A DNA stretch of 64,000 bases from Intestinibacter bartlettii (GTDB lineage: Bacteria > Bacillota > Clostridia > Peptostreptococcales > Peptostreptococcaceae), in NCBI RefSeq assembly GCF_018917435.1, contig NZ_JAHLOQ010000001.1, positions 159,322-223,321 of the forward strand, read 5' to 3'. Below, in pieces: positions 37,201 through 45,752 of this stretch. The notes beneath the pieces were generated by a model. It worked only from the letters and a program-made list of their open reading frames with translations. It was not told the DNA's origin and did not search any database. Each line of letters starts with the position of its first letter. Position 1 is the stretch's first letter. The translations under genes were made by a program, and so were the position numbers.

Positions 37201-37572
37201 TTAAAATGCATTTTTTATATGATTTATTTTTTTCTCATCAAAATAAACCTCCACCACATCAAACCTTATCTCAAAATTTTTTATATTATTTACTAAAATG
37301 TAGTATTTAGCAACTGAAGTTATTTTTAATATTTTTTTATAATCTATTGCTTCACATGCTAGTCCATAATCTTTAGAAAATCTAGATTTTACTTCTACAA
37401 AAATTATTTCATTTTTAAATTTGGCAATTATATCTATCTCTCCAAATTTAGTTCTATAATTACTGCAGATTATATCCATTCCCAATGATTTTAGATATCT
37501 TCTCGCTATTTCTTCTCCTATCTTTCCTTTTTTGACATTATCTAAACTTTTAATTGTATCTTGATTATTCAT
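37201..37572 (-). CDS. yraN: UPF0102 endonuclease-like protein YraN
   Basis: This small protein of 123 residues has the PD-(D/E)xK nuclease fold of the UPF0102 family. The core motif FGEIDIIAKFKNEIIFVEVKSR (about 46-67) is intact. The start at 37572 is preferred over a GTG three codons upstream, since AGGTGATACTT gives the right spacing to this ATG. Role in nucleic-acid processing is inferred from fold and from the comM-dprA context; no substrate is established. Confidence 0.92.
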   Translation of the reverse strand: MNNQDTIKSLDNVKKGKIGEEIARRYLKSLGMDIICSNYRTKFGEIDIIAKFKNEIIFVEVKSRFSKDYGLACEAIDYKKILKITSVAKYYILVNNIKNFEIRFDVVEVYFDEKKINHIKNAF

Positions 37573-37644
37573 AAGTATCACCTGAAATCTTTTTTTGTAT
37601 TTTAGTCATAAAGGTTACAATATATACACTTTTATAACTTTTAA

Positions 37645-37673
37645 TTGAAAATTTTTACAAACAAATATATTAT
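37645..37673 (+). promoter_or_regulatory. sigma-A promoter of CapA-like gene
   Basis: TTGAAA, a 17-base spacer and TATTAT lie 34 bases before the ATG on the plus strand. Confidence 0.6.
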
Positions 37674-37706
37674 AAGTAATGAAAACATTTCTATTGGAGG
37701 GTAAAA

Positions 37707-38981
37707 ATGGGAAGTAATAAAAGAAAAAAGAAAAAAACACAAAATAAAAAAATTAAAAATCTTATTTTAATAGTAGCCGCTTTATTAATAATTATTGTTG
37801 GTTTTAAAGTAATAAATAAAAACAATAATAATATTACTGAAGTAAATAAAACTACTGAATTAACTAAATCACAAAATACAGAAACGTATAAAGCATCTTT
37901 ACTTGCATGTGGTGATGTTATGGCTCATTCACCTCAACTTGATGCTCAATACAATTCTAGTACTAAGGAATATTCCTTTGATAATAACTATAAATACGTA
38001 AAACAATATATACAAAATGCTGATTTAGCAATTGCTAATTTAGAAACTACACTTGCTGGAAACGATGTATATAATTATAGTTCTTATCCTACATTTAATA
38101 CACCTGATGCGCTTGCAGATGCCTTAAAAAATGCCGGCTTCGATTTATTATCTACTATAAATAATCACAGCTTTGATATGTCTAGCTTAGGTGTTGAACG
38201 TACTTTATCAACCTTAAAAGCAAAAGGCTTTGATACTGTTGGTACTAGACAAAAAAAATCAGACAATGACTACATAATAAAAAATGTAAATAATATAAAA
38301 TTAGGTATCACATCATATTCATATGGAGAAATTAAAAATGGTACTAAATATTTAAACGGTATAAAAGTTTCTGATGAAAAAAATGATTTAATGAATGTAT
38401 TTGATTCATCAGATGTAGATAAAGCATTTAACACAATATACTCAACTGTGAAAAAATACAAAGATGATACAGATATGCAAATAGTTATAATTCACTGGGG
38501 AAATGAATATAGTAGAACTCCTACTGAGTTTCAAACAAAACTAGCTCAAAAATTATGTGATGCCGGAGTCGACATTATAATAGGATCTCATCCTCATGTT
38601 GTAGAACCTGTTGAAACAATAAAATCAACTGATGGTAAACATGAAACTTTAGTTGTTTACTCTTTAGGAAATTATATATCTAATCAAAGAAGAGAATACA
38701 TAAGTATGTATACAGAAGATGGTCTTATGGTAGATATAGATATAGAGAAAAAAGGAGATAATAAAGCTACAGTAAAAAAAGTAACTTGTATACCAACATG
38801 GGTAACTAAATACTCAAGTGGTGGAAAAGATGTTTATGAAATAATACCTATAGCTGATGATATATTACAAAAAACAACATATATCGATTCTAATTATTTA
38901 AAACAATCTTATAAAAACACATCTGAACTTATAAAAACAGATGATAAAATCAGTGTTATAGATAGTCCATTTAATAATTAA
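37707..38981 (+). CDS. CapA-family (PGA_cap) metallophosphatase-fold protein
   Basis: The protein has 424 residues. A basic N-terminus and one membrane anchor (NLILIVAALLIIIVGFKVI, about 19-37) are followed by an extracellular CapA domain. Motifs seen are LLACGDVMAHSPQ (near 66), AIANLETTLAG, STINNHSFDM, VIIHWGNEYSRTP, and GSHPHVVEPVE then YSLGNYISNQ. These Asp/Asn/His sets fit the calcineurin-like fold of CapA/PgsA proteins. In Bacillus CapA takes part in poly-gamma-glutamate capsule assembly. No capB, capC or capD genes are adjacent, so a capsule role here is doubtful. It is a lone plus-strand gene with its own promoter and terminator. Confidence 0.85.
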   Translation: MGSNKRKKKKTQNKKIKNLILIVAALLIIIVGFKVINKNNNNITEVNKTTELTKSQNTETYKASLLACGDVMAHSPQLDAQYNSSTKEYSFDNNYKYVKQYIQNADLAIANLETTLAGNDVYNYSSYPTFNTPDALADALKNAGFDLLSTINNHSFDMSSLGVERTLSTLKAKGFDTVGTRQKKSDNDYIIKNVNNIKLGITSYSYGEIKNGTKYLNGIKVSDEKNDLMNVFDSSDVDKAFNTIYSTVKKYKDDTDMQIVIIHWGNEYSRTPTEFQTKLAQKLCDAGVDIIIGSHPHVVEPVETIKSTDGKHETLVVYSLGNYISNQRREYISMYTEDGLMVDIDIEKKGDNKATVKKVTCIPTWVTKYSSGGKDVYEIIPIADDILQKTTYIDSNYLKQSYKNTSELIKTDDKISVIDSPFNN

Positions 38982-39037
38982 AATAAAAAATAGATACATT
39001 CAAAGTTAGATTTGTATGTATCTATTTTTTATTTTAA
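38981..39037. terminator. bidirectional terminator
   Basis: A stem of about 20 bp (AAAATAAAAAATAGATACAT against ATGTATCTATTTTTTATTTT) lies between the converging CapA-like gene and the C39-like gene. Confidence 0.85.
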
Positions 39038-39052
39038 ATTATATTAATAGAT

Positions 39053-39685
39053 TTATTCAAAATAAATAAAACCGCCTTCATTTTTAGTAGTTTTTAACCA
39101 TAATCCTAAATCTATTTTTTTTAACATTCCTTCATCAGCAATTACAACTTGTAGTTTATCATTTAAATCGTCATATAAAATACCTACTATAGTAACCCAA
39201 TGCCATCTATGAAGCTTATTCTCTTTTCCATTATCTAAATTTAAAAATGCTATTGGATGATCATTTTTTAATGCATTAAATAAAAATTCAAATACATCTT
39301 TATTTGAAGGTCTTTTTTCAAATTCTTTTGATATTTTCATGAAAATAGTATCTATATCGCTATTTTCTCTTTCTTTTCTATATTTATTAAATCCTTCTGA
39401 AAATAAATCTATACTATCAACACCTCTTCCAATTCTAGGTGTTATAAAGTCCCACATATTATTCATCAGATCCAAAAATTGTGACTTTGTGTATCTACAG
39501 TAATTATCTTTATTATTTTTTATATTTTCGTACATAACAATAGCTGAAGCTGTTGTAGGACCACAACCTGATATTTTTCTCCATCTTGTTTTAAACCACT
39601 CTTGATCTCCACCGTAATATACAAAATCCGTAAAATTCCCCTCTATTTTCATATATTCTAAGTTCAATATACACTCTCTTCTCAC
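39053..39685 (-). CDS. predicted C39-like cysteine peptidase-fold protein
   Basis: I do not recognise a named family, but the pattern suggests a papain-like (C39-type) fold. A Cys-containing ISGCGPTTASAIV helix lies near residue 40. A His follows in RWHWVTIVGI near 163, and an Asp in VIADEGM near 182. These are the spacing and flavour of a Cys-His-Asp triad. There is no signal peptide. The start is uncertain: a GTG at 39685 has AGGTGA at normal spacing, while a GTG three codons upstream and an ATG 11 codons downstream are alternatives. It is monocistronic between a terminator and an AT-rich region, with no transporter or bacteriocin precursor nearby. Confidence 0.65.
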   Translation of the reverse strand: MRRECILNLEYMKIEGNFTDFVYYGGDQEWFKTRWRKISGCGPTTASAIVMYENIKNNKDNYCRYTKSQFLDLMNNMWDFITPRIGRGVDSIDLFSEGFNKYRKERENSDIDTIFMKISKEFEKRPSNKDVFEFLFNALKNDHPIAFLNLDNGKENKLHRWHWVTIVGILYDDLNDKLQVVIADEGMLKKIDLGLWLKTTKNEGGFIYFE

Positions 39686-39859
39686 CCTATTCACCTGCTT
39701 TTCATAAAATTGTCACTATATAGATTAATCCCTATATATTATTTATATTATCATACTTGTTAATTTGGTATTGATTTATTATCAATATTATACATATTGA
39801 TAAACCTTTATTTTATAAGTTTTGTATAATAAAAAATAATAATATAATTTCCTTATAAA

Positions 39860-39892
39860 AAAAATATGGGATTTTATATCCCATATTTTTCA
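39860..39892 (-). terminator. intrinsic terminator after hydroxy-acid oxidase gene
   Basis: AAAAATATGGGAT pairs with ATCCCATATTTTT; the minus-strand tail is T-rich. It lies about 20 bases past the stop codon. Confidence 0.85.
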
Positions 39893-39911
39893 ATATACTT
39901 TTCTAATAAAT

Positions 39912-40931
39912 CTATTTACTAAATATTACTCTCTCATCTATATCAGCTATTGTTGCACATCCAGTAAGTCTCATAGTAGCTTCAAGCTCAGATATTATTT
40001 TATTTACATAAAGTTCTACACCTTCAGTTCCACCACCAAATGATGCTGTTACAAATGGTCTACCGATTAATACACCATCTGCTCCTAGAGCTATTAATTT
40101 TAATACATCTACACCTGTTCTAACTCCACCGTCAGCAAGTATTTTAGTTTTTCCTTTTACAGCTTTAGCTATAGCAGGAAGTACGTCAGCAGCACCTGGA
40201 GTACAGTCTAATACTCTACCACCGTGATTTGATACTACTATAGCATCTACACCAGCTTCTGCAGCTAATATAGCTTCATCTACAGTCATAAGTCCTTTTA
40301 GTATAAATGGTAATTTTGTAGCTTGTTTTAACTCTTTTATTTTGTCTAAAGTTTTAGGTTCTACATTTTTACCGTGAAGTGATAATGTAACTAAACCACA
40401 TGCATCTACGTCTACTCCTAGAGCAAATACACCAGCATCCTCAGCTAATTTCATTTTTGAAATTATAGCTTCATTTTCCCATGGCTTTATAAATGCTATA
40501 CCATCAGCATTTTTTTCTTTTAATACTTCTAAGTTATCTGTTAAAAAAGTTTCTATTGCTGTATCTCCTACCATAGGATAGATTCCAGCTCTTAGACATC
40601 CTTCTATTACCCATGATATATATTCTTTTTCTGTATATTTTCCACCCATATTTAAAGTTGTACCTGATACTGGAGCAGCAAATATAGGAGCTTTCATTTT
40701 TTTACCGAACATTTCTACTAATGTGTCTGGATTTTTTACATCATGTAATACTCTCATGTTTATTTTTATTTTTTCTAAGCTTTTCATATTTTCTGTAAAT
40801 GCAGACCCTGTGCCTTTACCGCCCATTCCAGGAACTTCGCCCGAACATGCAATTCCATTACATACTTTACATACTTTACAACTACCATTTAGATTTTCTC
40901 TTGCACTTTTTAAAACGTCTTTGTAATCCAT
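39912..40931 (-). CDS. FMN-dependent alpha-hydroxy-acid oxidizing protein
   Basis: This 339-residue TIM-barrel flavoprotein belongs to the lactate oxidase/glycolate oxidase/IDI-2-like superfamily. Visible landmarks are FAAPVSGTTLN near the FMN site, the catalytic-His segment VVSNHGGRVLD (near 235), and the phosphate-binding end ILADGGVRTGVDVLKLIALGADGVLIGRPF. An N-terminal cysteine cluster (C18, C21, C24, C29) is not part of classical oxidases and could hold a metal or Fe-S cluster. In an anaerobe the acceptor is unlikely to be oxygen. The substrate is unknown. It is a single gene; ribosome binding site GGAGGGTGAAAG. Confidence 0.88.
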   Translation of the reverse strand: MDYKDVLKSARENLNGSCKVCKVCNGIACSGEVPGMGGKGTGSAFTENMKSLEKIKINMRVLHDVKNPDTLVEMFGKKMKAPIFAAPVSGTTLNMGGKYTEKEYISWVIEGCLRAGIYPMVGDTAIETFLTDNLEVLKEKNADGIAFIKPWENEAIISKMKLAEDAGVFALGVDVDACGLVTLSLHGKNVEPKTLDKIKELKQATKLPFILKGLMTVDEAILAAEAGVDAIVVSNHGGRVLDCTPGAADVLPAIAKAVKGKTKILADGGVRTGVDVLKLIALGADGVLIGRPFVTASFGGGTEGVELYVNKIISELEATMRLTGCATIADIDERVIFSK

Positions 40932-40994
40932 CTTTCACCCTCCAAACCAATATTTAATTTATTATAATTTTAATCTAAATTTATATCATAATAA

Positions 40995-41762
40995 TTATAG
41001 CACATTCTTTAAAAAACTTTTTCTATGAATAGGAGTTATTCCATATTTTTCAATAGCCTCATAATGTTCTTTTGTTCCATATCCTTTATGATGTTTAAAT
41101 CCGTACTGTGGGTATATCTCATCATATTTATACATAAGTCTATCCCTAGTTACTTTAGCAAGTATACTTGCACCAGCGATAGATATTGATTTAGCATCTC
41201 CTTTTATTATAGGGAACTGTTTTATATCTAAATCTGGTATTGTTACAGCATCTAAAAGCAAATAGTCTGGCTTTTTCTTTAAAGCATTTATAGCTTTGTT
41301 CATTGCCATATATGTAGCATTTAATATGTTATACTCATCAATTTCTTCATTATCAACTATACCTATTCCATAATCTAAAGCTTGTTCTTTTATAATATCA
41401 AATAATTCATCTCTCTTAGCTTCAGAAAGCTTTTTAGAGTCATTTATATAAGGTATTTTTGTGCCTTTTTCAAATACTACTACACTAGCTACAACAGGCC
41501 CTGCTAAAGGTCCTCTACCAGCTTCATCAACTCCTCCTATATATAAATATCCATTTGCATATCCTTCATTTTCAAATGTATTAATAAATTCTAATCTCTC
41601 TTCTTCTTTTTTTATTTTTTCTAATTTTTTACCTAAACTCTTAGCTATATTTTGTACAGATTTTCTACTGTCTTCGTTTAATATATCTATATACTCTTGA
41701 TATTGATCTTCATTTAAATTATCTACGATTTCTTTTATTTCTTTTACACTTTTATTTTTCAT
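40995..41762 (-). CDS. rnhB: ribonuclease HII
   Basis: RNase HII removes ribonucleotides from DNA and RNA-DNA hybrids. The 255 residues have a helical N-terminal extension (about 70 residues), usual in Firmicutes. The catalytic DEAGRGPLAGPV motif is near 80 and DSKKLSEAKRDEL near 108. Further acidic residues include YLLLDAVTIP, and the C-terminal GYGTKEHYEAIEKYGITPIHR is intact. Normally found near rbgA and rplS; here brnQ is inserted between them. Confidence 0.97.
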   Translation of the reverse strand: MKNKSVKEIKEIVDNLNEDQYQEYIDILNEDSRKSVQNIAKSLGKKLEKIKKEEERLEFINTFENEGYANGYLYIGGVDEAGRGPLAGPVVASVVVFEKGTKIPYINDSKKLSEAKRDELFDIIKEQALDYGIGIVDNEEIDEYNILNATYMAMNKAINALKKKPDYLLLDAVTIPDLDIKQFPIIKGDAKSISIAGASILAKVTRDRLMYKYDEIYPQYGFKHHKGYGTKEHYEAIEKYGITPIHRKSFLKNVL

Positions 41763-41858
41763 GATACACCTCTATTTTTATATGTTTTTAATCATTTTAT
41801 ATACTTATTATGTAATTTTTAACTAGATATTATTTTTCTATATTAGTATAATACAAAA

Positions 41859-41903
41859 AATCGCCAAGTAACTCAATATACATTAAATTCCTTGACGATT
41901 TAT
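41859..41903 (-). terminator. intrinsic terminator after brnQ
   Basis: AAATCGTCAAG pairs with CTTGGCGATTT (one G-U) around a loop of about 20 bases, followed by TTTTTT on the minus strand. Confidence 0.8.
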
Positions 41904-41919
41904 ACTATAAATTTATATA

Positions 41920-43221
41920 TTAAACTGCAATTTCTTCTGATTCTTCATCTTGAGCTTTTTTAGATGATTTTATAAAGCTTCCTATAATACCACCTATTAC
42001 TGTTGGAACTACCCAGCAGAAACCTAAGCTTGCAAGTGGTAATGTATCTATAAATGATATATTCATTCCTAAATCTTTAGCCGCCATAAATACACCCATT
42101 ATTAATGCTATATAAGTAGCACCTTTAACTATATTATCATTTTTAACATATTTTTTGAATATAGTCATTATTATTAAAACGATTGTTGCTGGATATATTA
42201 AGCTTAGTATTGGTGCTGATATTTTTATAATAGCCCCAACTCCTAAAGTAGATATTACTAAACTAAATACACATACAAATATTACTATATGTTCATATTT
42301 TAACTTGTTATTAGTTATTTTTGAGAAATAATCAGCTGTAGCTGATGTTAAACCTATAGCTGTTGTTAAACATGCTAAAGTTACAATTAAAGATAAAACT
42401 ATTTTACCAGGAGTTCCTAGTAAAGAAGTTGTTATTGCAACTATTAATGCTGATTGTGATGCCCCTATTCCATATTGAGTTGATACTGTAGCCCCAAGAT
42501 AAGTAAGCCCTCCATATACAACAGCTAGTCCTAATGCCGCTATAAAACCAGCTTTTAATAATATACTAACTCTATCTTTTTCTTTCTTGTATCCTTTTTG
42601 TACTAAACTTTTTATTAGTACTGCTGATAAACATATAGCTCCTAATGCATCTAGAGTTTGATATCCTTGTAATACCCCTTCACTAAATACGTTTTCTATA
42701 GCAGCTTCATTTAAATCCCCTATTGGATTTATTATACCTATTACTATTAAAGCTAATAAACAAACTAATAATGCCGGTGTTAAGTATGAACCTATTATAT
42801 CTACTACTTTAGATGGCTTTATAGTTAAAGCTAATGTTATAGCAAAGAATATTGCCGAAAATAGTACTGCATTGAAACCTGGTAAAATTGGTGCTATCCC
42901 CATTTCAAAAGTTGTAGCAGCAGTTCTTGGTATTGCAAGAAGCGGTCCTAAACATATCATTATTGCAGAACCTAATATAATTGCAAATAATTTCCCTGCT
43001 CTCCCAAATACTCTTCCTGTATCTCCATCAGATTTAGCTGATGCTAATATAGCAAGTAGTGATAAACCTACATCAGCTATTATAAACCCTAAAAATCCTA
43101 TTAAGAATTTATCCCCCGTTATTACTCCTAAGTAAGGTGGGAATATTAAGTTTCCAGCTCCGAAGAACATAGCAAACAGGGCAAAACCAGTTATGATTAT
43201 GTCTTTATTCTTTGTATTCAT
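41920..43221 (-). CDS. brnQ: branched-chain amino acid carrier, BrnQ family
   Basis: BrnQ takes up Leu, Ile and Val with sodium or protons. The 433-residue protein has about twelve membrane helices. It starts with the family signature FALFAMFFGAGNLIFPPYLG (about 14-33) and includes AIPRTAATTFEMGIAP (near 95-110). The C-terminus is short and acidic. It is a single gene with a very good promoter and a terminator. It is a classic CodY target in other Firmicutes; a weak CodY-box-like sequence lies upstream at 43326. Confidence 0.95.
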   Translation of the reverse strand: MNTKNKDIIITGFALFAMFFGAGNLIFPPYLGVITGDKFLIGFLGFIIADVGLSLLAILASAKSDGDTGRVFGRAGKLFAIILGSAIMICLGPLLAIPRTAATTFEMGIAPILPGFNAVLFSAIFFAITLALTIKPSKVVDIIGSYLTPALLVCLLALIVIGIINPIGDLNEAAIENVFSEGVLQGYQTLDALGAICLSAVLIKSLVQKGYKKEKDRVSILLKAGFIAALGLAVVYGGLTYLGATVSTQYGIGASQSALIVAITTSLLGTPGKIVLSLIVTLACLTTAIGLTSATADYFSKITNNKLKYEHIVIFVCVFSLVISTLGVGAIIKISAPILSLIYPATIVLIIMTIFKKYVKNDNIVKGATYIALIMGVFMAAKDLGMNISFIDTLPLASLGFCWVVPTVIGGIIGSFIKSSKKAQDEESEEIAV

Positions 43222-43260
43222 AATTATTCCTCCTAATATTGTTGTCTCACTGATTAGTCT

Positions 43261-43289
43261 ATTATACCGAGATTTTATATAATAGTCAA
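43261..43289 (-). promoter_or_regulatory. sigma-A promoter of brnQ
   Basis: TTGACT, a 17-base spacer and TATAAT are read on the minus strand, 40 bases before the brnQ start codon. Confidence 0.85.
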
Positions 43290-43440
43290 TATAATAAAAA
43301 TATATTTAATGTTTTAATTATACTGACAATTCAGAGAAATCATAGATAATTATACTAAAATGATTTTAAAATAAATATTTTAAAGTTGTTTATAAAAATT
43401 AGATTAATTTTTAATTTAAAACTAAATATAATTTTGCATT

Positions 43441-43492
43441 ATAAAAACTGGTTTAGAATTTCTTAAATTCAAGTAATTCCAAACCAGTTTTA
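43441..43492 (-). terminator. intrinsic terminator after rbgA
   Basis: A long stem (AAAACTGGTTT with AAACCAGTTTT, extended inward by GAATT/AATTC) with T runs lies about 20 bases past the rbgA stop codon on the minus strand. Confidence 0.85.
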
Positions 43493-43511
43493 TTTAATTA
43501 AAATATTTAAT

Positions 43512-44411
43512 TTATGCTTCTTCTATATCTTCTGGAACTTCTAAGGTTATTTGTCCTAGTTTACCTTCTCTAAACTCATTTAAAACAGTTTTAGCTATTC
43601 TTGTATAGTCTAGTTCATTTCTTCCTAAGATAAATCCTCTTTTTCTTCCTATCATCTCCATAGTTTCTAGAGGTTCTTCTCCTAGAGAATCTAATTTATA
43701 TCTAGCTTTTAACTTCTCTGGCTCTATTTCAGACATCTTTTCTATGAATTTTAGCCCTAAAGTGTCTATATCTAGAATTTCATCTTTTATAGCTCTTGTA
43801 AATGCTAGATTTAAAGCGATTTTTTGATCTTCAAATTTAGGCCATAATATACCTGGTGTATCTAAAAGTTCTAAGTTTCCTTTAAGTCTAACCCATTGTT
43901 TACCTTTTGTTACCCCTGGTCTATCTCCAGTTTGTGTACTTTTTCTTCCTGTTAATTTATTTATAAGAGAAGATTTTCCAACGTTAGGAACACCAACTAT
44001 CATAACTCTTATTGCTCTTTCTTTTCTTCCTTTTTCTTTTAGAGCATCCATCTTTTCTTTTGTTACGTTTTTACACTCTTCTACTATTTTATTTACTCCG
44101 CTACCTTTTAGAGTGTCTACAGGTATAGCTTTTATACCTTGGCTTTGATAATAACTTATCCATTTATTTAATTTAGCTTTGTCTGATAAATCACTTTTAT
44201 TTAAAACTACTACTCTTGGCTTATTTTGAGCTAATTTATCTATTTCAGGATTTTTACTACTAAGTGGTATTCTAGCATCTAAAAGCTCTATAACAACGTC
44301 TACAAGCTTTAAATTGTTTTGTACCATCTCTTTTGTTTTTTTCATATGTCCTGGATACCAGTTAATATGTAGGTTATCATCTTTTAAATATTCTTCGTAA
44401 TCTCTTGTCAT
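43512..44411 (-). CDS. rbgA: ribosome biogenesis GTPase RbgA (YlqF)
   Basis: RbgA helps late assembly of the 50S subunit. The 299 residues show the circularly permuted GTPase order: G4 LNKSDL (near 72) precedes G1 GVPNVGKSSLIN (near 131) and G3 LDTPGILWP (near 180). The N-terminal INWYPGHMKKTKEMV and LDARIPLSSKNPEI are family signatures. The C-terminal ANTAR-like helical part is intact. It lies downstream of rplS as in other Firmicutes. Confidence 0.97.
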   Translation of the reverse strand: MTRDYEEYLKDDNLHINWYPGHMKKTKEMVQNNLKLVDVVIELLDARIPLSSKNPEIDKLAQNKPRVVVLNKSDLSDKAKLNKWISYYQSQGIKAIPVDTLKGSGVNKIVEECKNVTKEKMDALKEKGRKERAIRVMIVGVPNVGKSSLINKLTGRKSTQTGDRPGVTKGKQWVRLKGNLELLDTPGILWPKFEDQKIALNLAFTRAIKDEILDIDTLGLKFIEKMSEIEPEKLKARYKLDSLGEEPLETMEMIGRKRGFILGRNELDYTRIAKTVLNEFREGKLGQITLEVPEDIEEA

Positions 44412-44550
44412 GTTCTCACTTCCTTTTTTATTAATTTATAATTTTTAATATCTAAAACTCTATATATTTAAAGTTTTTAGAATAAAGATTTTTTATTTAT
44501 ATTATCTCTAATAATTTATGTATTTATTAGTTTATTTCTCCACATAAGAC

Positions 44551-44586
44551 AAAAAGGAAAGCTCTTACGAGATTTCCTTTTATTTT
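44551..44586 (-). terminator. intrinsic terminator after rplS
   Basis: AAAGGAAA and CTC pair with GAG and TTTCCTTT (one internal mismatch), T-rich tail on the minus strand, just past the rplS stop. Confidence 0.8.
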
Positions 44587-44598
44587 AATAAAGATTTA

Positions 44599-44952
44599 TT
44601 ATCTTTTAGTTCTAGCTTCTTTAACTTTAGCAGCTTTACCAGTTCTAGTTCTTAAGTAATTGATTTTAGCTCTTCTTACTTTACCTTTTCTAGTAACTTC
44701 TATTTTTTCTATTTTTGGTGAATGAACTGGGAATGTTCTTTCTACACCTACGTTGAAAGATATTTTTCTAACTGTGAAAGTTTCTCTGTTTCCTCCACCT
44801 TGTCTTTTTATTACAACACCTTCAAATACTTGTATTCTTTCTCTTTTTCCTTCTACTATTCTAACGTGTACTCTTACAGTGTCCCCAGGTCCAAAGTTAG
44901 GAACTTCGTTTTTTAATTGTTCTTGTTCTAATGATTTTATTAATTCGTTCAT
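44599..44952 (-). CDS. rplS: 50S ribosomal protein L19
   Basis: L19 sits at the interface of the 30S and 50S subunits. The protein is 117 residues long with [22 protein letters not shown] (about 24-45) and [11 protein letters not shown] near the C-terminus. The start at 44952 is chosen because AGGAGGAAAAAA precedes it directly; an in-frame ATG nine codons upstream lies before that ribosome binding site and is rejected. It has its own promoter and a structured leader, and follows trmD. Confidence 0.97.
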   Translation of the reverse strand: MNELIKSLEQEQLKNEVPNFGPGDTVRVHVRIVEGKRERIQVFEGVVIKRQGGGNRETFTVRKISFNVGVERTFPVHSPKIEKIEVTRKGKVRRAKINYLRTRTGKAAKVKEARTKR

Positions 44953-45026
44953 TTTTTTCCTCCTAGTATTCATAGACATTCTTAATTACTGACCAGTGTA
45001 ACAGAGGAATGCCCGTAGTCTCGACT
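44953..45026 (-). ncRNA. candidate L19 leader (autoregulatory mRNA structure)
   Basis: The 5' UTR of rplS contains GGCATTC pairing with GAATGTC (one G-U) around an inner ACTG/CAGT hairpin, then the AGGAGG ribosome binding site. Position, size and the CGGGCATTCCTCTGTTACA stretch resemble the Firmicute L19 leader motif, which is thought to bind L19. The match is from memory of the motif. Confidence 0.6.
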
Positions 45027-45032
45027 TTTCAT

Positions 45033-45061
45033 ATTATACTATAAAAAATTATTTCTTACAA
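45033..45061 (-). promoter_or_regulatory. sigma-A promoter of rplS inside the end of trmD
   Basis: TTGTAA (overlapping the last trmD codons), a 17-base spacer and perfect TATAAT are read on the minus strand. It feeds the L19 leader directly. Confidence 0.8.
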
Positions 45062-45744
45062 TACTTTTTATATAAATCTTTTCTTCTTTTTTTGGTAATT
45101 TCAATCGATTGTTCTTTTCTCCATGCTTCTATTTTTTGATGGTTTCCAGATAACAATACATCGGGTACACTTAGCCCCATAAATTCCCTTGGTCTTGTGT
45201 AATGTGGATATTCTAGTAGATCATTTTCAAATGATTCATCCTCAAATGATTCATTTTGATTTAATACACCTGGAATAAGTCTTGCTATAGCATCTACGAG
45301 TATAAGTGCTGGTAATTCTCCTCCAGTAAGTACATAATCTCCTATTGATATCTCATCAGTTACAATTAAATCTATTATTCTTTGATCTATTCCCTCATAA
45401 TGACCACAAAGTAGTATAATGTCTTCTTCTTTTGAGAATCCTTTTACTATTCCTTGTTTTAAAGTTTTACCCTTAGGAGTTAAATATATTACCCTAGGAT
45501 TTTCTATATTATGAGTGTCAACTATATGCTTATATGTATCATAAATAGGTTGAGGAGTCATAAGCATACCTGCCCCACCACCAAAAGGATAATCATCTAC
45601 TTTTTTATGTTTGTTAGTAGAGAAATCTCTAATATTATATACAAACACTTCGATTATTCCTTTTTCTATAGCTCTTTTCATTATACTTTCTCCAAAATAT
45701 GAATTAAATATTTCTGGAAAAAGTGTCATTATATGAAATCTCAT
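45049..45744 (-). CDS. trmD: tRNA (guanine-N1-)-methyltransferase
   Basis: TrmD methylates G37 of tRNAs next to the anticodon, preventing frameshifts. The 231 residues show the knotted SPOUT fold signatures: VDDYPFGGGAGMLM (near 49), YLTPKGKTLKQG, LLCGHYEGIDQRI (near 112) and SIGDYVLTGGELPAL (near 132). The C-terminal HYTRPREFMGL is intact. It lies 8 bases after rimM, and the rplS promoter overlaps its 3' end. Confidence 0.97.
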   Translation of the reverse strand: MRFHIMTLFPEIFNSYFGESIMKRAIEKGIIEVFVYNIRDFSTNKHKKVDDYPFGGGAGMLMTPQPIYDTYKHIVDTHNIENPRVIYLTPKGKTLKQGIVKGFSKEEDIILLCGHYEGIDQRIIDLIVTDEISIGDYVLTGGELPALILVDAIARLIPGVLNQNESFEDESFENDLLEYPHYTRPREFMGLSVPDVLLSGNHQKIEAWRKEQSIEITKKRRKDLYKKYCKK

Positions 45745-45752
45745 TTTACCAC

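Noticed and set aside
37707..38981. Capsule synthesis locus
   Set aside because: Only the CapA-like gene is present; no ligase, transporter or hydrolase genes adjoin it.
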